The position numbers and the translations under genes were made by a program. The notes under the pieces were generated by a model. The model was given only the letters and a program-made list of their open reading frames with translations. It made no database searches and was not told the DNA's origin. Shown one piece after another: positions 53,001-62,828 of a stretch of DNA of 64,000 nt (position 1 is its first letter; each line of letters starts with the position of its first letter). Source of the stretch: Prolixibacteraceae bacterium. GTDB lineage: Bacteria > Bacteroidota > Bacteroidia > Bacteroidales > Prolixibacteraceae. Location: the NCBI GenBank assembly GCA_003506435.1, contig DOAQ01000046.1, positions 469,376-533,375 of the forward strand, in the 5' to 3' direction.

Positions 53001-53437
53001 TGATGATGGCCTGTGGTACGAGTAAGGAATCATTGGAAGGTCGTGAAACAGGTATTGTTTTCGACGGTGTTCAGGAAACTGTGGCTGCTGATGGCACAAA
53101 AACATATACTAAAAACACGATTAATATTACTGCACAATCCTATGCAATGCTTGTTGGTGGACGTATCAGTTTTGGTGCCGGGGAACCATATAACCGCGAA
53201 GCTACTAACTCCCGTTTGCGTGAGCTTGCAATTGGTTATACATTTCCGATGAGAAGCAGTCTGATTAAGTCTTTAAGGGTATCTGCCACAGGACGTAACC
53301 TATTCTATATTTATAACGGTTGTGGTTGGTTTGATCCTGATGTAACTTATGATGTGGATAGAAACGGACAAGGTGCAGAAAGTGCATTCCTGCCTGGTGC
53401 AAGGACACTCGGTTTTAATATCAAACTGACATTGTAA
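50078..53437 (+). CDS. SusC/RagA TonB-dependent transporter with STN domain
   Basis: This outer-membrane transporter of 1119 residues imports glycan fragments with energy from TonB. A signal sequence (about 1-44) is followed by an STN domain (about 47-115, ANIHIKNAPLEQFFTEIEQQ), a carboxypeptidase-D-like beta sandwich (about 120-205, VTGSIVDEKGVPLFGVNV), the plug (about 210-340, with VVVTALGIEKSKKSLAYS at its start) and the 22-strand barrel. The STN domain is what contacts FecR-like anti-sigma factors. ATG 50078 was chosen over a TTG at 50033. The barrel end (GARTLGFNIKLTL) is complete. Confidence 0.95.
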   Translation: MKKKHQLQGRKTFFSLQEKIWLIMKLTFLLTIICLFQATAVNSQSTVANIHIKNAPLEQFFTEIEQQTSVKFLYKYENIEGKLVSINMENASVDQLLDATLPGNGLSYSKMKNNLIVISSAKQERTVTGSIVDEKGVPLFGVNVIIKGTMKGTTTDSNGKYSLVVPNDQTVLQFSFIGFVMQEIPVGERSLINVTLREDTKAIEEVVVTALGIEKSKKSLAYSTQSVDMDGLTTIKDVSLGNTLAGKIAGVSVTASTGTSGVSGDPRIIIRGDRSINGNNQPLIVVDGIPSASTGGGLSSINPDDVQSMNVLKGPAASALYGSSANNGVIVITTRKGVSGQAKVEVNSVTTFDLPYLYPELQNEYGQGMDGLFLPNTDVYSWGPKMQGQTVTDWTGKQTTLDPQPNNVKDFFQIGSNYTNSVAYSAGNEKSTAYFSYSNTTAQGMLADNKMQRHNFNLRLTSEIVKNLNMDFKITWFRQLVKDKPTTGDDLFSPMHQLIRMPRSLRDSDISEYSYYTANGDYKQRTWIPASTNVINPYWSSYGYENPSTSNGVSSMLSLKYNFTSWLYLQLRGVMSASSNDWEKKTYWDTQYVNSGKGSYETYFGRSQLLNGDFLLVFNKEINKDFHVNVNLGAEIKDSQARSMESKTGELSAENKFALSYGVTLTTTDAESRVQKQAVYGMAQVAFRNYLYLDVTARNDWSSTLPAPYDYFYPSIGLTGIISDMVKLPDEISFVKVRGSYAEVGNDAGFAQIFQTYSRAANGPAGMVYPSGTKVPVNLIPEKTKSWEAGAELRFFGNRLGIDFTYYKSNTYNQLITITSPSTSGFGSGRINCGNIENKGVEIMISGTPIKTPDLTWNVDLNFASNKNEVIELSKTVSRYQISSPNLSIGETWAIAGQPFGDIYTKGFVRNDAGQVIVDSKGMPKVDSKANLYLGNFNYDWRSGITNNIKYKNWNLSFLIDLNYGGVRQSATEAMMMACGTSKESLEGRETGIVFDGVQETVAADGTKTYTKNTINITAQSYAMLVGGRISFGAGEPYNREATNSRLRELAIGYTFPMRSSLIKSLRVSATGRNLFYIYNGCGWFDPDVTYDVDRNGQGAESAFLPGARTLGFNIKLTL

Positions 53438-53463
53438 TGGTTTAACCGAAAAATTAAAAAATT

Positions 53464-55101
53464 ATGAAAATGAAAAAATATATTATACACCGTTTGTTCA
53501 TGAAAGCAGTTTTTACAATTGTTGCTGTTTTTGCATTAAACTCTTGTACTGACGATTTCACTGAATACAATACAAACAAAACCCAGATGATGGCCGTTGG
53601 GCCAAAAGAATTGGCCGGATTATTTTCCAGGGCTCTATACGAGGGTTGTACCTGGCTCACTACCGATAATATGAGCCGTATGTCGAGTACTGCAGCGTTG
53701 CATTTCTGTGGTTACACCGCTTGTGGTATTACCAATCAGGAAGTGCTGATTATGAATCCAGGATGGCAAAATACCGGGTTTAATAAGATGTTTGCAAGTG
53801 TCATTCCTCCTTTGAATAGTATTATGGACGTATCGAAAGATGGAGTGAATACAGCCGCATATAATGTTGCATTAATCTGGAAAGTATGGATATTAAACCG
53901 CCTGACTGACATTTGGGGGCCAATCCCATATACTGAAGCAGGAAATGGGAAAGATGTAGTCCCTTATGAGAGCCAAAAGGATATCTATTACAAAATGTTC
54001 GAGGACTTAACCAATGCTGTTAATGCTTTAAATGCTGAATTAAAGACTAATCCGTCATTGAAGGTATTCAATGCTGGTGACCTGATTTATGGTGGCGATG
54101 TTTCCAAATGGGTAAAATTTGCGAATACCCTCCGCTTACGATTTGCTATCCGTATATCAAATATTGATCCCGCCAAAGCACAAAAAGAAGCAGAAGCAGC
54201 CATTGCCGGGTCTTTAATGGAAACAAATGCGGATGATGCACTATTGACCACTAGCGTACTTACAAGCGGTGGTAATGGGATGTGCCGTATGGAATCATTC
54301 TACCAGGATATCATGAGTGCCAGCATGGAAAGTGTACTCAAAGGGTATAGCGACCCGCGTATGGAAGAATACTTCTCTCCGGTAGCTTACAATAGTGTAA
54401 TTGATGCAGCAGGTTATCCGGCAGTACTGAAAGCACAGGTAGGTGGTTATCATGGAATGGCCAATGGGTATGAACCGATACAAATAAATTATTTCAAATC
54501 CTATTCCAAGTATGGCCCCCGGTTTAAAGATGGAAAACAATTGGTAACACCAATCAACATTATCAATTCGGCAGAAACATATTTTTTGAAAGCTGAAGGT
54601 GCCTGGCGTGGTTGGAACATGGGTGGAACAGCCCAATCATTCTATGAAAAAGGAATTGAAATCTCTATTAAACAATGGAGGGGAACTTCTTTTTCTTCCG
54701 CATCAATTACTAGTTATATCAATGGTACCACAACCCCTATTGCACCGGATAATTATCCATATTATGACCCGGCAATGACTAATATCCCGGTGAAATTCTC
54801 CAGCGACAAAACTGCTCAGTACGAACAAATCATGACCCAAAAATGGCTTGCTTTATTCCCGGTCAGTTTTGAGGCTTGGGCTGAATACAGGAGAACTCGT
54901 TTGCCTAAAATTTATGCTAAAAAATATTCGGCAAATGCGCTTGTCAATCCGGCAATTGGACAAATCGTAACCCGGTTCCCATATACAACTGATGAAAAGA
55001 ATACTCAACCGGCAGAAATTACAAAAGCCATTGAATTGTTGGGTGGAGTTGACCTTGAAACAACACCATTATGGTGGGATGTAAATAAAAACGGGAATTA
55101 G
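53464..55101 (+). CDS. SusD/RagB-like surface glycan-binding lipoprotein
   Basis: This 545-residue lipoprotein (lipobox LNSC, about residue 22-23) is of the SusD-like_2 group: TPR-type helices with an extended loop domain. YNTNKTQM, WILNRLTDIWGPIPYTEAGNG and GDVSKWVKFANTLRLRFAIR are typical. It caps the SusC barrel and delivers bound oligosaccharide. The gene starts 26 bp after susC. ATG 53464 or 53470 are equally possible starts. Confidence 0.93.
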   Translation: MKMKKYIIHRLFMKAVFTIVAVFALNSCTDDFTEYNTNKTQMMAVGPKELAGLFSRALYEGCTWLTTDNMSRMSSTAALHFCGYTACGITNQEVLIMNPGWQNTGFNKMFASVIPPLNSIMDVSKDGVNTAAYNVALIWKVWILNRLTDIWGPIPYTEAGNGKDVVPYESQKDIYYKMFEDLTNAVNALNAELKTNPSLKVFNAGDLIYGGDVSKWVKFANTLRLRFAIRISNIDPAKAQKEAEAAIAGSLMETNADDALLTTSVLTSGGNGMCRMESFYQDIMSASMESVLKGYSDPRMEEYFSPVAYNSVIDAAGYPAVLKAQVGGYHGMANGYEPIQINYFKSYSKYGPRFKDGKQLVTPINIINSAETYFLKAEGAWRGWNMGGTAQSFYEKGIEISIKQWRGTSFSSASITSYINGTTTPIAPDNYPYYDPAMTNIPVKFSSDKTAQYEQIMTQKWLALFPVSFEAWAEYRRTRLPKIYAKKYSANALVNPAIGQIVTRFPYTTDEKNTQPAEITKAIELLGGVDLETTPLWWDVNKNGN

Positions 55102-55155
55102 CCAATTCCATATCGTATAAATCAGTCAACTCGTTGACGGATACAACAATAAATT

Positions 55156-55225
55156 AAACCTGACAGGCTTCAAAACCTGTCAGGTTTATTAAACTAATAA
55201 TCAACGAACAAATTTTCGTTGATTA
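55156..55225 (+). terminator. Two tandem hairpins after susD
   Basis: The first hairpin has perfect 12-bp arms (55156-55167, 55176-55187); the second has perfect 11-bp arms (55198-55208, 55215-55225). Both are followed by A/T-rich sequence. They may lower expression of the downstream enzymes relative to SusCD or stabilise the susCD mRNA. Confidence 0.7.
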
Positions 55226-55258
55226 AAATATATTTCGGAAAATTAACCTACACCAACC

Positions 55259-57124
55259 ATGAATCGAAAATTATTTGTATTCGGGCTATTAATAGCTATG
55301 AGCTTTTTTTCACACGGGCAATCCGTTTCACATTCCGATTTTGTTGTACAACCTTATCTACAGCAAGTAACCGACGATTCATTTCGCGTACTGTGGGAAA
55401 CTTCCTTACCCGGAAAAGGTGCAGTGCAGTTTGGTGTAGCCGAATTTAATGTACTGAAACCGAAACTCGATCAACTGTTTCAGGACGAAACTTCAGGCAC
55501 TTTCCACAAAATTATTGTAGACGGACTAAAAGTTGACGGACACTATTTTTATCAGGCTCTAACTATCGGTGAAAACGGCGATACACTGAAAGGTCCGGTT
55601 ACTCCCATTCATATTCCGGACTACACCCAAATGCCAGTATCGTTTACTGTGGTCAGTGACACACAGGGAAACCCGACAGTATGGGGGAAAATAGCCGAAC
55701 TGATGCAACGCGAGCGGCCTTCGTTTGTAATTCATGCAGGCGACCTGGTACAATATGGTCCGCATAAAGACGACTGGACCGATGAGTTTTTTAAACCGGC
55801 TGCCGAACTTTTTAGGTTCTATCCGCTCTATCCGGCAATCGGCAACCACGAAATGAACCACGACTGGTTTTACCAGTATTTTGATCTCCCCTCTCCCGAA
55901 TGGTTCTACACCCTGAAAAAAGGAAATGTTTTATTCGTTTTTGTCGATACCAACAAAGACATTCTCCCGGGTTCGGAGCAATACAAAAAGCTGGAAAAAA
56001 TTTTGGCTTCTTCCAAAGATCTATGGAAAATAATGGTACATCACCATCCGGTTTATACTTCATCTGAAAATTCATACGGAAACACATGGTTTCAGAAACA
56101 GGCACACGGCGACCCAAATGAAATGCACCTGAAAAGACTTTACGAAACATACGGGGTCAACCTGGTTTTATTCGGACATGTACATTCATACGAACGAACC
56201 TGGCCAATTGCCAACGAAAAAGTAGATCAGGAAAACGGCGTAACTTACCTGAATCTGGGTGGTGGCGGTGGCCGACTAGACAAAGCAGGAGCCAACAAAA
56301 CATGGTATGCCGCCCGTACCCGCAGTTGCCATCATTTTCTGAACGTAAGTATTGCAGACAACACACTTTATGCCAGTACAATCGACACCGCAGGAGTGAC
56401 TTTCGACTCGTGTACCATTGACAGGAAAAACGCCGGTCGTCCCAACGCCCCGTACATGGGCAACAGCAAACAATATTTTATCGGATCGACAACTGCTTTT
56501 ATTCAGAATGAAAGTCAGCATGGCACCATTTATTATTCAATGAATGGAAAAGATTACAAGAAGGGAAAGGGAAACGAACTAAAAATCCCGGTCAACGCAA
56601 CTTCAGAAATATCGGCATACATTGAAAACACGGGACAAAAAAGCAGGATTGCAACAAAAAATTTCGAAAAGCTGGAGATTTTGCCTTCAGTAAAAAACAC
56701 AGAAGCAGGAGTAAAAGCCACCTATTACGAAGGAAACTGGATTGCTTTGCCCGACTTTGACAAGATTGAACCTGTGAAAACCTTCAATCTTGATTCGGTG
56801 AGCTTGCAAAACATTCAACCTCGTGTGCAGGACCATTTTGCAGTCCGTTTCACTGGAAATTTTTCCGTTCCGGAAACCGATGTTTACCGCTTTTTGCTCG
56901 AATCGTTTGATGGGAGCAAACTTTTTATCGATGGACAGGAAGTTATTAGCAATGACGGTATTCATTACGAAATCAGCAAAGAAAATTTTGTAGCTTTGGA
57001 GAAAGGCCTGCATTCCTTCGAAATACAATATTTCGATTTTCTAAGGAGAGAAACGTTGAATATATGGACTGGAACAGAGCCTGAAAAAATGAAATGGTTC
57101 AATGAATTTATAGTCCGAAAGTAA
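55259..57124 (+). CDS. Secreted metallophosphatase (purple acid phosphatase-like) with PA14-like domain
   Basis: This 621-residue exported protein has a signal peptide (about 1-20), a fibronectin-like N-terminal domain (about 27-120) and a calcineurin-like phosphoesterase domain (about 125-380): HAGDLVQYG, GNHEMNHD, HHHPVYT and GHVHSYER are the metal-binding blocks. A beta linker and a C-terminal PA14-like lectin domain (about 490-615, VYRFLLESFDGSKLFIDGQEV) follow. It likely removes phosphate from a glycan or phosphate ester at the cell surface. The next gene starts 1 bp after it. Confidence 0.85.
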   Translation: MNRKLFVFGLLIAMSFFSHGQSVSHSDFVVQPYLQQVTDDSFRVLWETSLPGKGAVQFGVAEFNVLKPKLDQLFQDETSGTFHKIIVDGLKVDGHYFYQALTIGENGDTLKGPVTPIHIPDYTQMPVSFTVVSDTQGNPTVWGKIAELMQRERPSFVIHAGDLVQYGPHKDDWTDEFFKPAAELFRFYPLYPAIGNHEMNHDWFYQYFDLPSPEWFYTLKKGNVLFVFVDTNKDILPGSEQYKKLEKILASSKDLWKIMVHHHPVYTSSENSYGNTWFQKQAHGDPNEMHLKRLYETYGVNLVLFGHVHSYERTWPIANEKVDQENGVTYLNLGGGGGRLDKAGANKTWYAARTRSCHHFLNVSIADNTLYASTIDTAGVTFDSCTIDRKNAGRPNAPYMGNSKQYFIGSTTAFIQNESQHGTIYYSMNGKDYKKGKGNELKIPVNATSEISAYIENTGQKSRIATKNFEKLEILPSVKNTEAGVKATYYEGNWIALPDFDKIEPVKTFNLDSVSLQNIQPRVQDHFAVRFTGNFSVPETDVYRFLLESFDGSKLFIDGQEVISNDGIHYEISKENFVALEKGLHSFEIQYFDFLRRETLNIWTGTEPEKMKWFNEFIVRK

Positions 57125-57125
57125 T

Positions 57126-57845
57126 ATGCGAATAAACAAACAGGTATTTTTTCTGATTGCAGTTTTTATATTGACTGCATGGAGCGCCTCCTTGCCAAAA
57201 CTGTTTTTGATCGGGGATAGTATATCAATCCAATATGGCCCATACCTGGAAAAATACCTCCGGGGTTTTGCTTCGTATGAACGAAAACAGGACGATGGAT
57301 CAGCCAACAAGAATCTCGACTATCCGACAGGGGCCAACGGCGGCGATTCAAAAATGGTTTTAAACTACCTCCGTCACAAACTTGATGAACCGGGTTTTAA
57401 ACCTGATTATCTCCTGTTGAACTGCGGTTTGCATGATATAAAACGCAATACGGTAACCCGTGAAATCCAGGTACCGGAAGAAGAATACCGTGAAAATATT
57501 GAAACGATAATTCAATTACTGAAGAAACGTCACATTCAAATGATATGGATGCGTACTACAGCCGTTGTTGACAGCATCCACAATGCAAAATCCAGTTCGT
57601 TCCATCGTTTTGCCACCGATGTGGAAACATACAACCAAATAGCAGACGAAGTTTGTGCAAAAAACAAGATACCGGTCATTGACCTTCACAGTTTTACCAA
57701 ACAATTGGGCGAAGAGCAGTTTACCGACCATGTTCATTACAAAGAACCCGCCCGTGCATTGCAGGCAGCATTTATTGCCGGAGCAGTGCGTACAATTTTA
57801 AACACAGAAAGCAAATCAAAAGAAAAACATAATACCCGAATGTAG
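57126..57845 (+). CDS. SGNH/GDSL-family hydrolase
   Basis: This 239-residue exported esterase has a signal sequence (about 1-22) and the SGNH fold: block I GDSIS with nucleophile S32, block III LNCGLHDI with Asn, and block V FTDHVHY with the Asp-His pair. Such enzymes remove acetyl or other ester groups from glycans. It is packed between a phosphatase and a rhamnosidase with 1-bp gaps, so it is likely a glycan de-esterase of the PUL. Confidence 0.87.
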   Translation: MRINKQVFFLIAVFILTAWSASLPKLFLIGDSISIQYGPYLEKYLRGFASYERKQDDGSANKNLDYPTGANGGDSKMVLNYLRHKLDEPGFKPDYLLLNCGLHDIKRNTVTREIQVPEEEYRENIETIIQLLKKRHIQMIWMRTTAVVDSIHNAKSSSFHRFATDVETYNQIADEVCAKNKIPVIDLHSFTKQLGEEQFTDHVHYKEPARALQAAFIAGAVRTILNTESKSKEKHNTRM

Positions 57846-57846
57846 G

Positions 57847-60567
57847 ATGAAAAAAATTATTCAGTCCATATTGTACCACCAACTAATCAAATTGGGTAAT
57901 ATAAAGTCTTTCGTTGAATTTGCTTGTATTGTTTTTATTTTATTCCTTTCAGCATGCGCCGGACGGGACAGTTTGGTTGTATATGACCTGAAATGCGAAA
58001 ATCTTCAGAACCCTCTCGGGATCGACAAAACTACACCCCGTTTTAGCTGGAAAATTCGAAGCGATAAAAACGGAACGGAACAAAAAGCCTTTCAGGTGAT
58101 GGTGGCAAGCAATGCCGACTTACTGGATAAAAACCAGGCTGACCTTTGGGATTCAGGAAAAACCGAATCTTCGGCAAGTATTTTAGTTCCTTTTGGTGGA
58201 AAGTCATTGAATTCAGGACTGGTTTATTACTGGAAAGTCAGGATGTGGGACGAAACAGGAAATATTTCATCATGGAGCCCGATTGCAGAATTCAGCATCG
58301 GCTTATTAAATAAAGATGATTGGCAGGCTTTATACATCGGGTTCCCGACGGAGTCCGGGTACAACGAGTGCCCTCAGCTTAAAAAGTCATTTAATCTGGA
58401 TGAAACTGGCAAACAGATGCTCCTTCATGTGAATTCGCTGGGTTACCACGAAGTGTATTTGAACGGGAAAAAAGTAGGCGATGGAGTTCTTTCTTCAGCC
58501 GTTTCGCAGTTTGATAAGCGTTCGTGGGCGATCACCTACGATGTTTCGTCATTGTTAAAGAAAGGTCAAAATGACCTCGTGCTGTGGCTTGGGAGTGGCT
58601 GGTATACCGAAGGTCTTCCCGGCGTTGTCAGCAATGGCCCGCTGGTGAAAGCCCAAATGGAAAGATTGTCTGAAAATAAAAGAGAAACAATTCTTGCAAC
58701 AGATACTTCATGGGCTGGACGAAAGAGCGGTTACACCCGGCATGGGAACTGGCGGCCTCATAATTTTGGCGGAGAAATAATAGATGGTTCGCTGGCACAA
58801 ACCGATTTGTCAATGGAAAACACAACAGACAGGAGTTGGAACCCTGTTTCGGTGATTTCTGTTCCTGATCACGAAGTAAGTCCGCAAATGGTGGAACAAA
58901 ACCGGATTACAGAAACTATAAAACCTACGGAAATCCAACCACTAGGTAAAGACACGTTTCTTATAGATATGGGGAAAAGTCTTACCGGCTGGACAGAAAT
59001 TCATTTTCCGAAACTGCAAAAAGCACAGGAAATCGTTCTGGAATATTCCGACCATCTGGATGAAAACGGGAAGTTTGTCAATCAAAAGCAAATGGACCGC
59101 TACATTGCATCCGGAGAAGAAACAGAAATTTTCAAAAATAAATTTAATTACCACGGCTACCGATACATTCGGATTTCAAACCTCGCAAAAACACCTGACC
59201 GCGAATCAATTACTGCCTACCTGGTTCATACCGGTTATGAACTGGCTGCCGGTTTTCAGTGTTCCGATCCGGAGCTGAACCAGATTCACGACATGATTTT
59301 GTATACCCTGCGCTGTCTTAGTATTGGCGGCGATCTGGTCGATTGTCCGCAAATTGAGCGACTGGGTTACGGTGGCGATGGAAATGCATCCACCGAAACG
59401 GCACAAACGATGTTCAACCTGAACCCGCTGTATGCCAATTGGCTTCAAGCATGGGCCGACTGCATCCGCGACGATGGCGGAATGCCTCACACGGCCCCCA
59501 ATCCGTATGCTGCCGGTGGTGGTCCATACTGGTGCGGGTTCATCATCACGGCTTCATGGAGAACATACATGAATTACGGAGATGCAGCTATTCTTGAAAA
59601 ATATTATCCGGTCATGCAGAAATGGCTGGGATATGTCGATAAATATACGGTCGATGGTTTGCTGAAACGCTGGCCGGACAATGATTACCGCGGCTGGTAT
59701 CTGGGCGACTGGGCAACCCCGAAAGGAATCGATCAGACGGCTGAAGCGTCGGTTGATTTGGTCAACAACTGTTTTGTAGCAGTTTGCTACGACAATATGC
59801 AGCGGATTGCACAGGTTCTGGGAAAAACAGACGATATCGAAAGATATGCCCGGAAAAAATCCGAGCTTCAGAAACAGATTCATCAAAACTATTTCGATTC
59901 TACAAAAAACAGTTATGCCACCGGAACACAGATTGACCTTGCATACCCGATGCTGGCAGGCGTTGTTCCGGAAAAACTGACCGGCGCAATCACCCAAAGT
60001 CTGATCAACGAAACAGAAAATAACCGCAACGGACATTTTGCCTGCGGGCTGGTGGGAATTCCGGTTTTGACAGAGTGGGCGGTCAAAAATCAAGCCGCCG
60101 AACTGATGTATTCCATGTTGAAAAAGAAAGATTATCCGGGCTACCTGTACATGATTGAAAACGGCGCTACTACTACCTGGGAACACTGGAATGGGGAGCG
60201 GAGCCGGATTCACAATTGTTACAACGGCATCGGTTCGTGGTTTTATCAGGCTCTGGGGGGCATCCGCCTTGCCGAAAATGTTCCTGCGTACCAAAAAGTA
60301 CTCATTCAGCCCCAGATTCCGCAAAGTATTACCTGGGCCAAAACGTTTAAAGAAACGCCTTATGGAAAGCTTGTTGTCAACTGGGATCTGAAAGGGAAAA
60401 CGATGGAACTGTATGTCGAAATTCCGGTTGGTGTTGAAGCCGGAATTGCAATTCCTTCCGGAGTAAAAAAATACCGGTTGGACAGCAGGGAAATCGAATT
60501 ATCAGGAGAAAAAAACGCTGTCGTTGAGTTAAAAAGCGGGAAATACAAAATCGATTATACTCTGTAA
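57847..60567 (+). CDS. GH78 alpha-L-rhamnosidase of the PUL
   Basis: This 906-residue lipoprotein (lipobox LSAC, Cys37 region) has the full GH78 order: Ig-like domain (about 45-155), rhamnosidase N-domain (about 180-345), concanavalin-like domain (about 350-455), (alpha/alpha)6 catalytic barrel (about 460-805) and C-terminal beta domain. The general acid is E504 in DCPQIERLGYGGDG and the base E779 in TTTWEHWNGE. It removes terminal alpha-L-rhamnose from the imported or surface-bound glycan. The next gene starts directly at its stop. Confidence 0.93.
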   Translation: MKKIIQSILYHQLIKLGNIKSFVEFACIVFILFLSACAGRDSLVVYDLKCENLQNPLGIDKTTPRFSWKIRSDKNGTEQKAFQVMVASNADLLDKNQADLWDSGKTESSASILVPFGGKSLNSGLVYYWKVRMWDETGNISSWSPIAEFSIGLLNKDDWQALYIGFPTESGYNECPQLKKSFNLDETGKQMLLHVNSLGYHEVYLNGKKVGDGVLSSAVSQFDKRSWAITYDVSSLLKKGQNDLVLWLGSGWYTEGLPGVVSNGPLVKAQMERLSENKRETILATDTSWAGRKSGYTRHGNWRPHNFGGEIIDGSLAQTDLSMENTTDRSWNPVSVISVPDHEVSPQMVEQNRITETIKPTEIQPLGKDTFLIDMGKSLTGWTEIHFPKLQKAQEIVLEYSDHLDENGKFVNQKQMDRYIASGEETEIFKNKFNYHGYRYIRISNLAKTPDRESITAYLVHTGYELAAGFQCSDPELNQIHDMILYTLRCLSIGGDLVDCPQIERLGYGGDGNASTETAQTMFNLNPLYANWLQAWADCIRDDGGMPHTAPNPYAAGGGPYWCGFIITASWRTYMNYGDAAILEKYYPVMQKWLGYVDKYTVDGLLKRWPDNDYRGWYLGDWATPKGIDQTAEASVDLVNNCFVAVCYDNMQRIAQVLGKTDDIERYARKKSELQKQIHQNYFDSTKNSYATGTQIDLAYPMLAGVVPEKLTGAITQSLINETENNRNGHFACGLVGIPVLTEWAVKNQAAELMYSMLKKKDYPGYLYMIENGATTTWEHWNGERSRIHNCYNGIGSWFYQALGGIRLAENVPAYQKVLIQPQIPQSITWAKTFKETPYGKLVVNWDLKGKTMELYVEIPVGVEAGIAIPSGVKKYRLDSREIELSGEKNAVVELKSGKYKIDYTL

Positions 60568-61650
60568 ATGATGAAAATGAATGTCCTTTCTTTTTTGTCC
60601 GGGCTTTTTTTGCTGGTTGTTCCGGCTGTTCTTCAGGCTCAGATTGTTGTGCCGGAGCCGATTATGCAGAAAATTTATCAGGAAGTAAAAACTCCATATA
60701 AATATGGACTGGTGCTAGTTCCCGAAAGCAGTGAAAAAATGGTTGACAGTCCAAGTATTTTCCGATACGGAAAAAACTGGTACATGACGTACATTATTTT
60801 CGACGGAAAAGGCTACGAGACATGGCTGGCAAAAAGCAAGAACTTACTCAACTGGGAAACACTCGGAAAGATCATGTCTTTTACAGAAAATACCTGGGAT
60901 GCAAATCAGAAAGCCGGATACATTGCCTTGCAGGATTACCAATGGGGTGGGAAATATGCCGTCGGGAAATACGCCCGAAAATACTGGATGTCGTACCTTG
61001 GCGGAGCAACACAAGGTTATGAGGCCGGTGTGCTGGGCATTGGAATGGCTTTCTCAAAAAAACCGGATAAAGCAGAAGAATGGCAAACATTGGGACATCC
61101 GGCAATTTCAGCAAAAGATGCAGATGTACGCTGGTACGATAATGTGACCATTTACAAAAGCACCGTTATTCATGATAAAAAGAAAACACTTGGTCACCCG
61201 TTCGTGATGTATTACAATGCCAAAGGGAGCGATAAAACCAACGAAAAAGCAGAACGTATCGCGATGGCTGTTTCCGATGACATGATGAACTGGAAACGGT
61301 TTGGGAACGAACCTGTCATCGACCACCAAACCGGAATTTCAGGTGATGCTTTTATTACAAAAGTTGACGATGTGTGGGTGATGTTTTATTTTGGTGCTTC
61401 CTGGAAACCAGGCGCTTTCGACCGTTTTGCCTGTTCTTACGATCTAATAAACTGGACCGACTGGACAGGGGACGATTTGATCAGCCCTTCCGAAGAATAC
61501 GACAACCAATATGCCCACAAACCTTTTGTTATTAAGTACAAGGGAATTGTCTACCATTATTATTGTGCAGTTGACAAAAAAGGAAACCGGGGGATTGCTG
61601 TCGCAACTTCAGTTGATATAGGAAAAAGCAAACTTCAGTTTCAAAAATAA
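60568..61650 (+). CDS. GH43-like five-bladed beta-propeller glycosidase
   Basis: This 360-residue exported protein (signal about 1-25) looks like a five-bladed propeller hydrolase of the GH43/GH117 type. DSPSIFRYGKNWYMTYIIFDG near residue 52 has the catalytic-base-type Asp; later blocks are DVRWYDNVT, HPFVMYYNAKG and FYFGASW. I cannot assign a subfamily. It may remove arabinose, galactose or anhydro-sugar units. ATG 60568 overlaps no base of the upstream gene and is directly at its end. Confidence 0.7.
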   Translation: MMKMNVLSFLSGLFLLVVPAVLQAQIVVPEPIMQKIYQEVKTPYKYGLVLVPESSEKMVDSPSIFRYGKNWYMTYIIFDGKGYETWLAKSKNLLNWETLGKIMSFTENTWDANQKAGYIALQDYQWGGKYAVGKYARKYWMSYLGGATQGYEAGVLGIGMAFSKKPDKAEEWQTLGHPAISAKDADVRWYDNVTIYKSTVIHDKKKTLGHPFVMYYNAKGSDKTNEKAERIAMAVSDDMMNWKRFGNEPVIDHQTGISGDAFITKVDDVWVMFYFGASWKPGAFDRFACSYDLINWTDWTGDDLISPSEEYDNQYAHKPFVIKYKGIVYHYYCAVDKKGNRGIAVATSVDIGKSKLQFQK

Positions 61651-61695
61651 ATATCCGAACTGTGAAAATTTAAATACCAACTTAAACCTAATGCC

Positions 61696-62817
61696 ATGAG
61701 AACCCTTCTGATTATAACTCTATTTGTATTTTCGATAACCGACAATGCTTTCTGTCAAACATCAGGCACTATTGTAATGGACGAGGTTGTCCGTGTTCCT
61801 GCCCGTCACGAAATAGCGTTGCCCGACATTCCCGGCTACAAAACCCTGAAATGCGATTTTCATATCCACACCGTATTTTCGGATGGGGTTGTATGGCCTA
61901 CCCTGCGTGTTGACGAAGCATGGGAAGATGGACTGGACGCCATTGCCATTACCGACCATATTGAAGGCCACCCGAAGAAACTTCCGGGGCAAAACCATCA
62001 GTCGTACGAAATTGCATTGCCGGTAGCCAAAGCAAAAAATATCATTCTTATTAAAGGTGGTGAAATTTCACGCGGAATGCCTCCCGGTCATTTGAATGCT
62101 ATTTTTGTTACCGATGTCAATGCGCTCAATGTTCCCAACTACATGGATGCAATCGGGGAAACAGTCAGGCAGGGCGGATTTGTGATGTGGAACCATCCGG
62201 GCTGGCGCAAACAGCAACCCGAAATTACCCGTTGGATGGCCGAACATGAAGCCATCTGGCAAAAAGGCTGGATGCACGGCATTGAAGTATTCAACGAAAA
62301 AGAATGGTATCCCGAAGCTTTGCAGTGGGCGCAGGATAAAAACCTGGCTATCATCGGGAATTCAGACATCCACGATGCGTACAACAAACGCTACAACCGT
62401 GAACAGTTTCCCATTCGTCCAATGACGCTGGTTTTTGCCAAAGAATGCACCGAAGAATCGATAAAAGAAGCCATGTTTGCCCGGCGCACAGCTACCCTGT
62501 TTTTTAATAAACTGATCGGTCCAAAAGAATTGGTTGAGCCGCTTGTCAATCAGTCGATACAAGTATCAAAACCATTTCTATATCAGGATGGGTTTATCTA
62601 TTTTGAAGTAGAAAATACTTCGGACATCGAATTTACGCTTGTAAAAATGGGAAAAGACGATTCGGGCCTTCCGGAAAAAACCATCCTGCCCTGCAAAAGC
62701 ACAATTATTGCCCGGGTAAAACAGCAGGCCGATCAACCCCGCACCTATTCGTTCAAACTGGAAAATGTACTGACCGGAGTTGAAAAACCAATGGAGTTAA
62801 CTTTTAATATCAAATAA
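61696..62817 (+). CDS. PHP-domain phosphoesterase (Sb-PDE type)
   Basis: This 373-residue exported protein (signal about 1-20) has a PHP metal-dependent phosphoesterase domain: DFHIHTVFSDG (H56, H58), ITDHIEGH, GGEISRGMPPGHLNAIF, MWNHPGWR and IIGNSDIHD give the usual trinuclear site. A C-terminal beta domain (about 285-373) follows. Bacteroidota members are called Sb-PDE-like phosphodiesterases. With the metallophosphatase upstream it points to a phosphorylated or phosphodiester-containing substrate. Confidence 0.82.
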   Translation: MRTLLIITLFVFSITDNAFCQTSGTIVMDEVVRVPARHEIALPDIPGYKTLKCDFHIHTVFSDGVVWPTLRVDEAWEDGLDAIAITDHIEGHPKKLPGQNHQSYEIALPVAKAKNIILIKGGEISRGMPPGHLNAIFVTDVNALNVPNYMDAIGETVRQGGFVMWNHPGWRKQQPEITRWMAEHEAIWQKGWMHGIEVFNEKEWYPEALQWAQDKNLAIIGNSDIHDAYNKRYNREQFPIRPMTLVFAKECTEESIKEAMFARRTATLFFNKLIGPKELVEPLVNQSIQVSKPFLYQDGFIYFEVENTSDIEFTLVKMGKDDSGLPEKTILPCKSTIIARVKQQADQPRTYSFKLENVLTGVEKPMELTFNIK

Positions 62818-62828
62818 AAATTTCGACT

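Noticed and set aside
59554..60324. 256-residue open frame antisense to the GH78 gene
   Set aside because: The GH78 barrel is unmistakable on the plus strand; the antisense frame has no recognisable domain.
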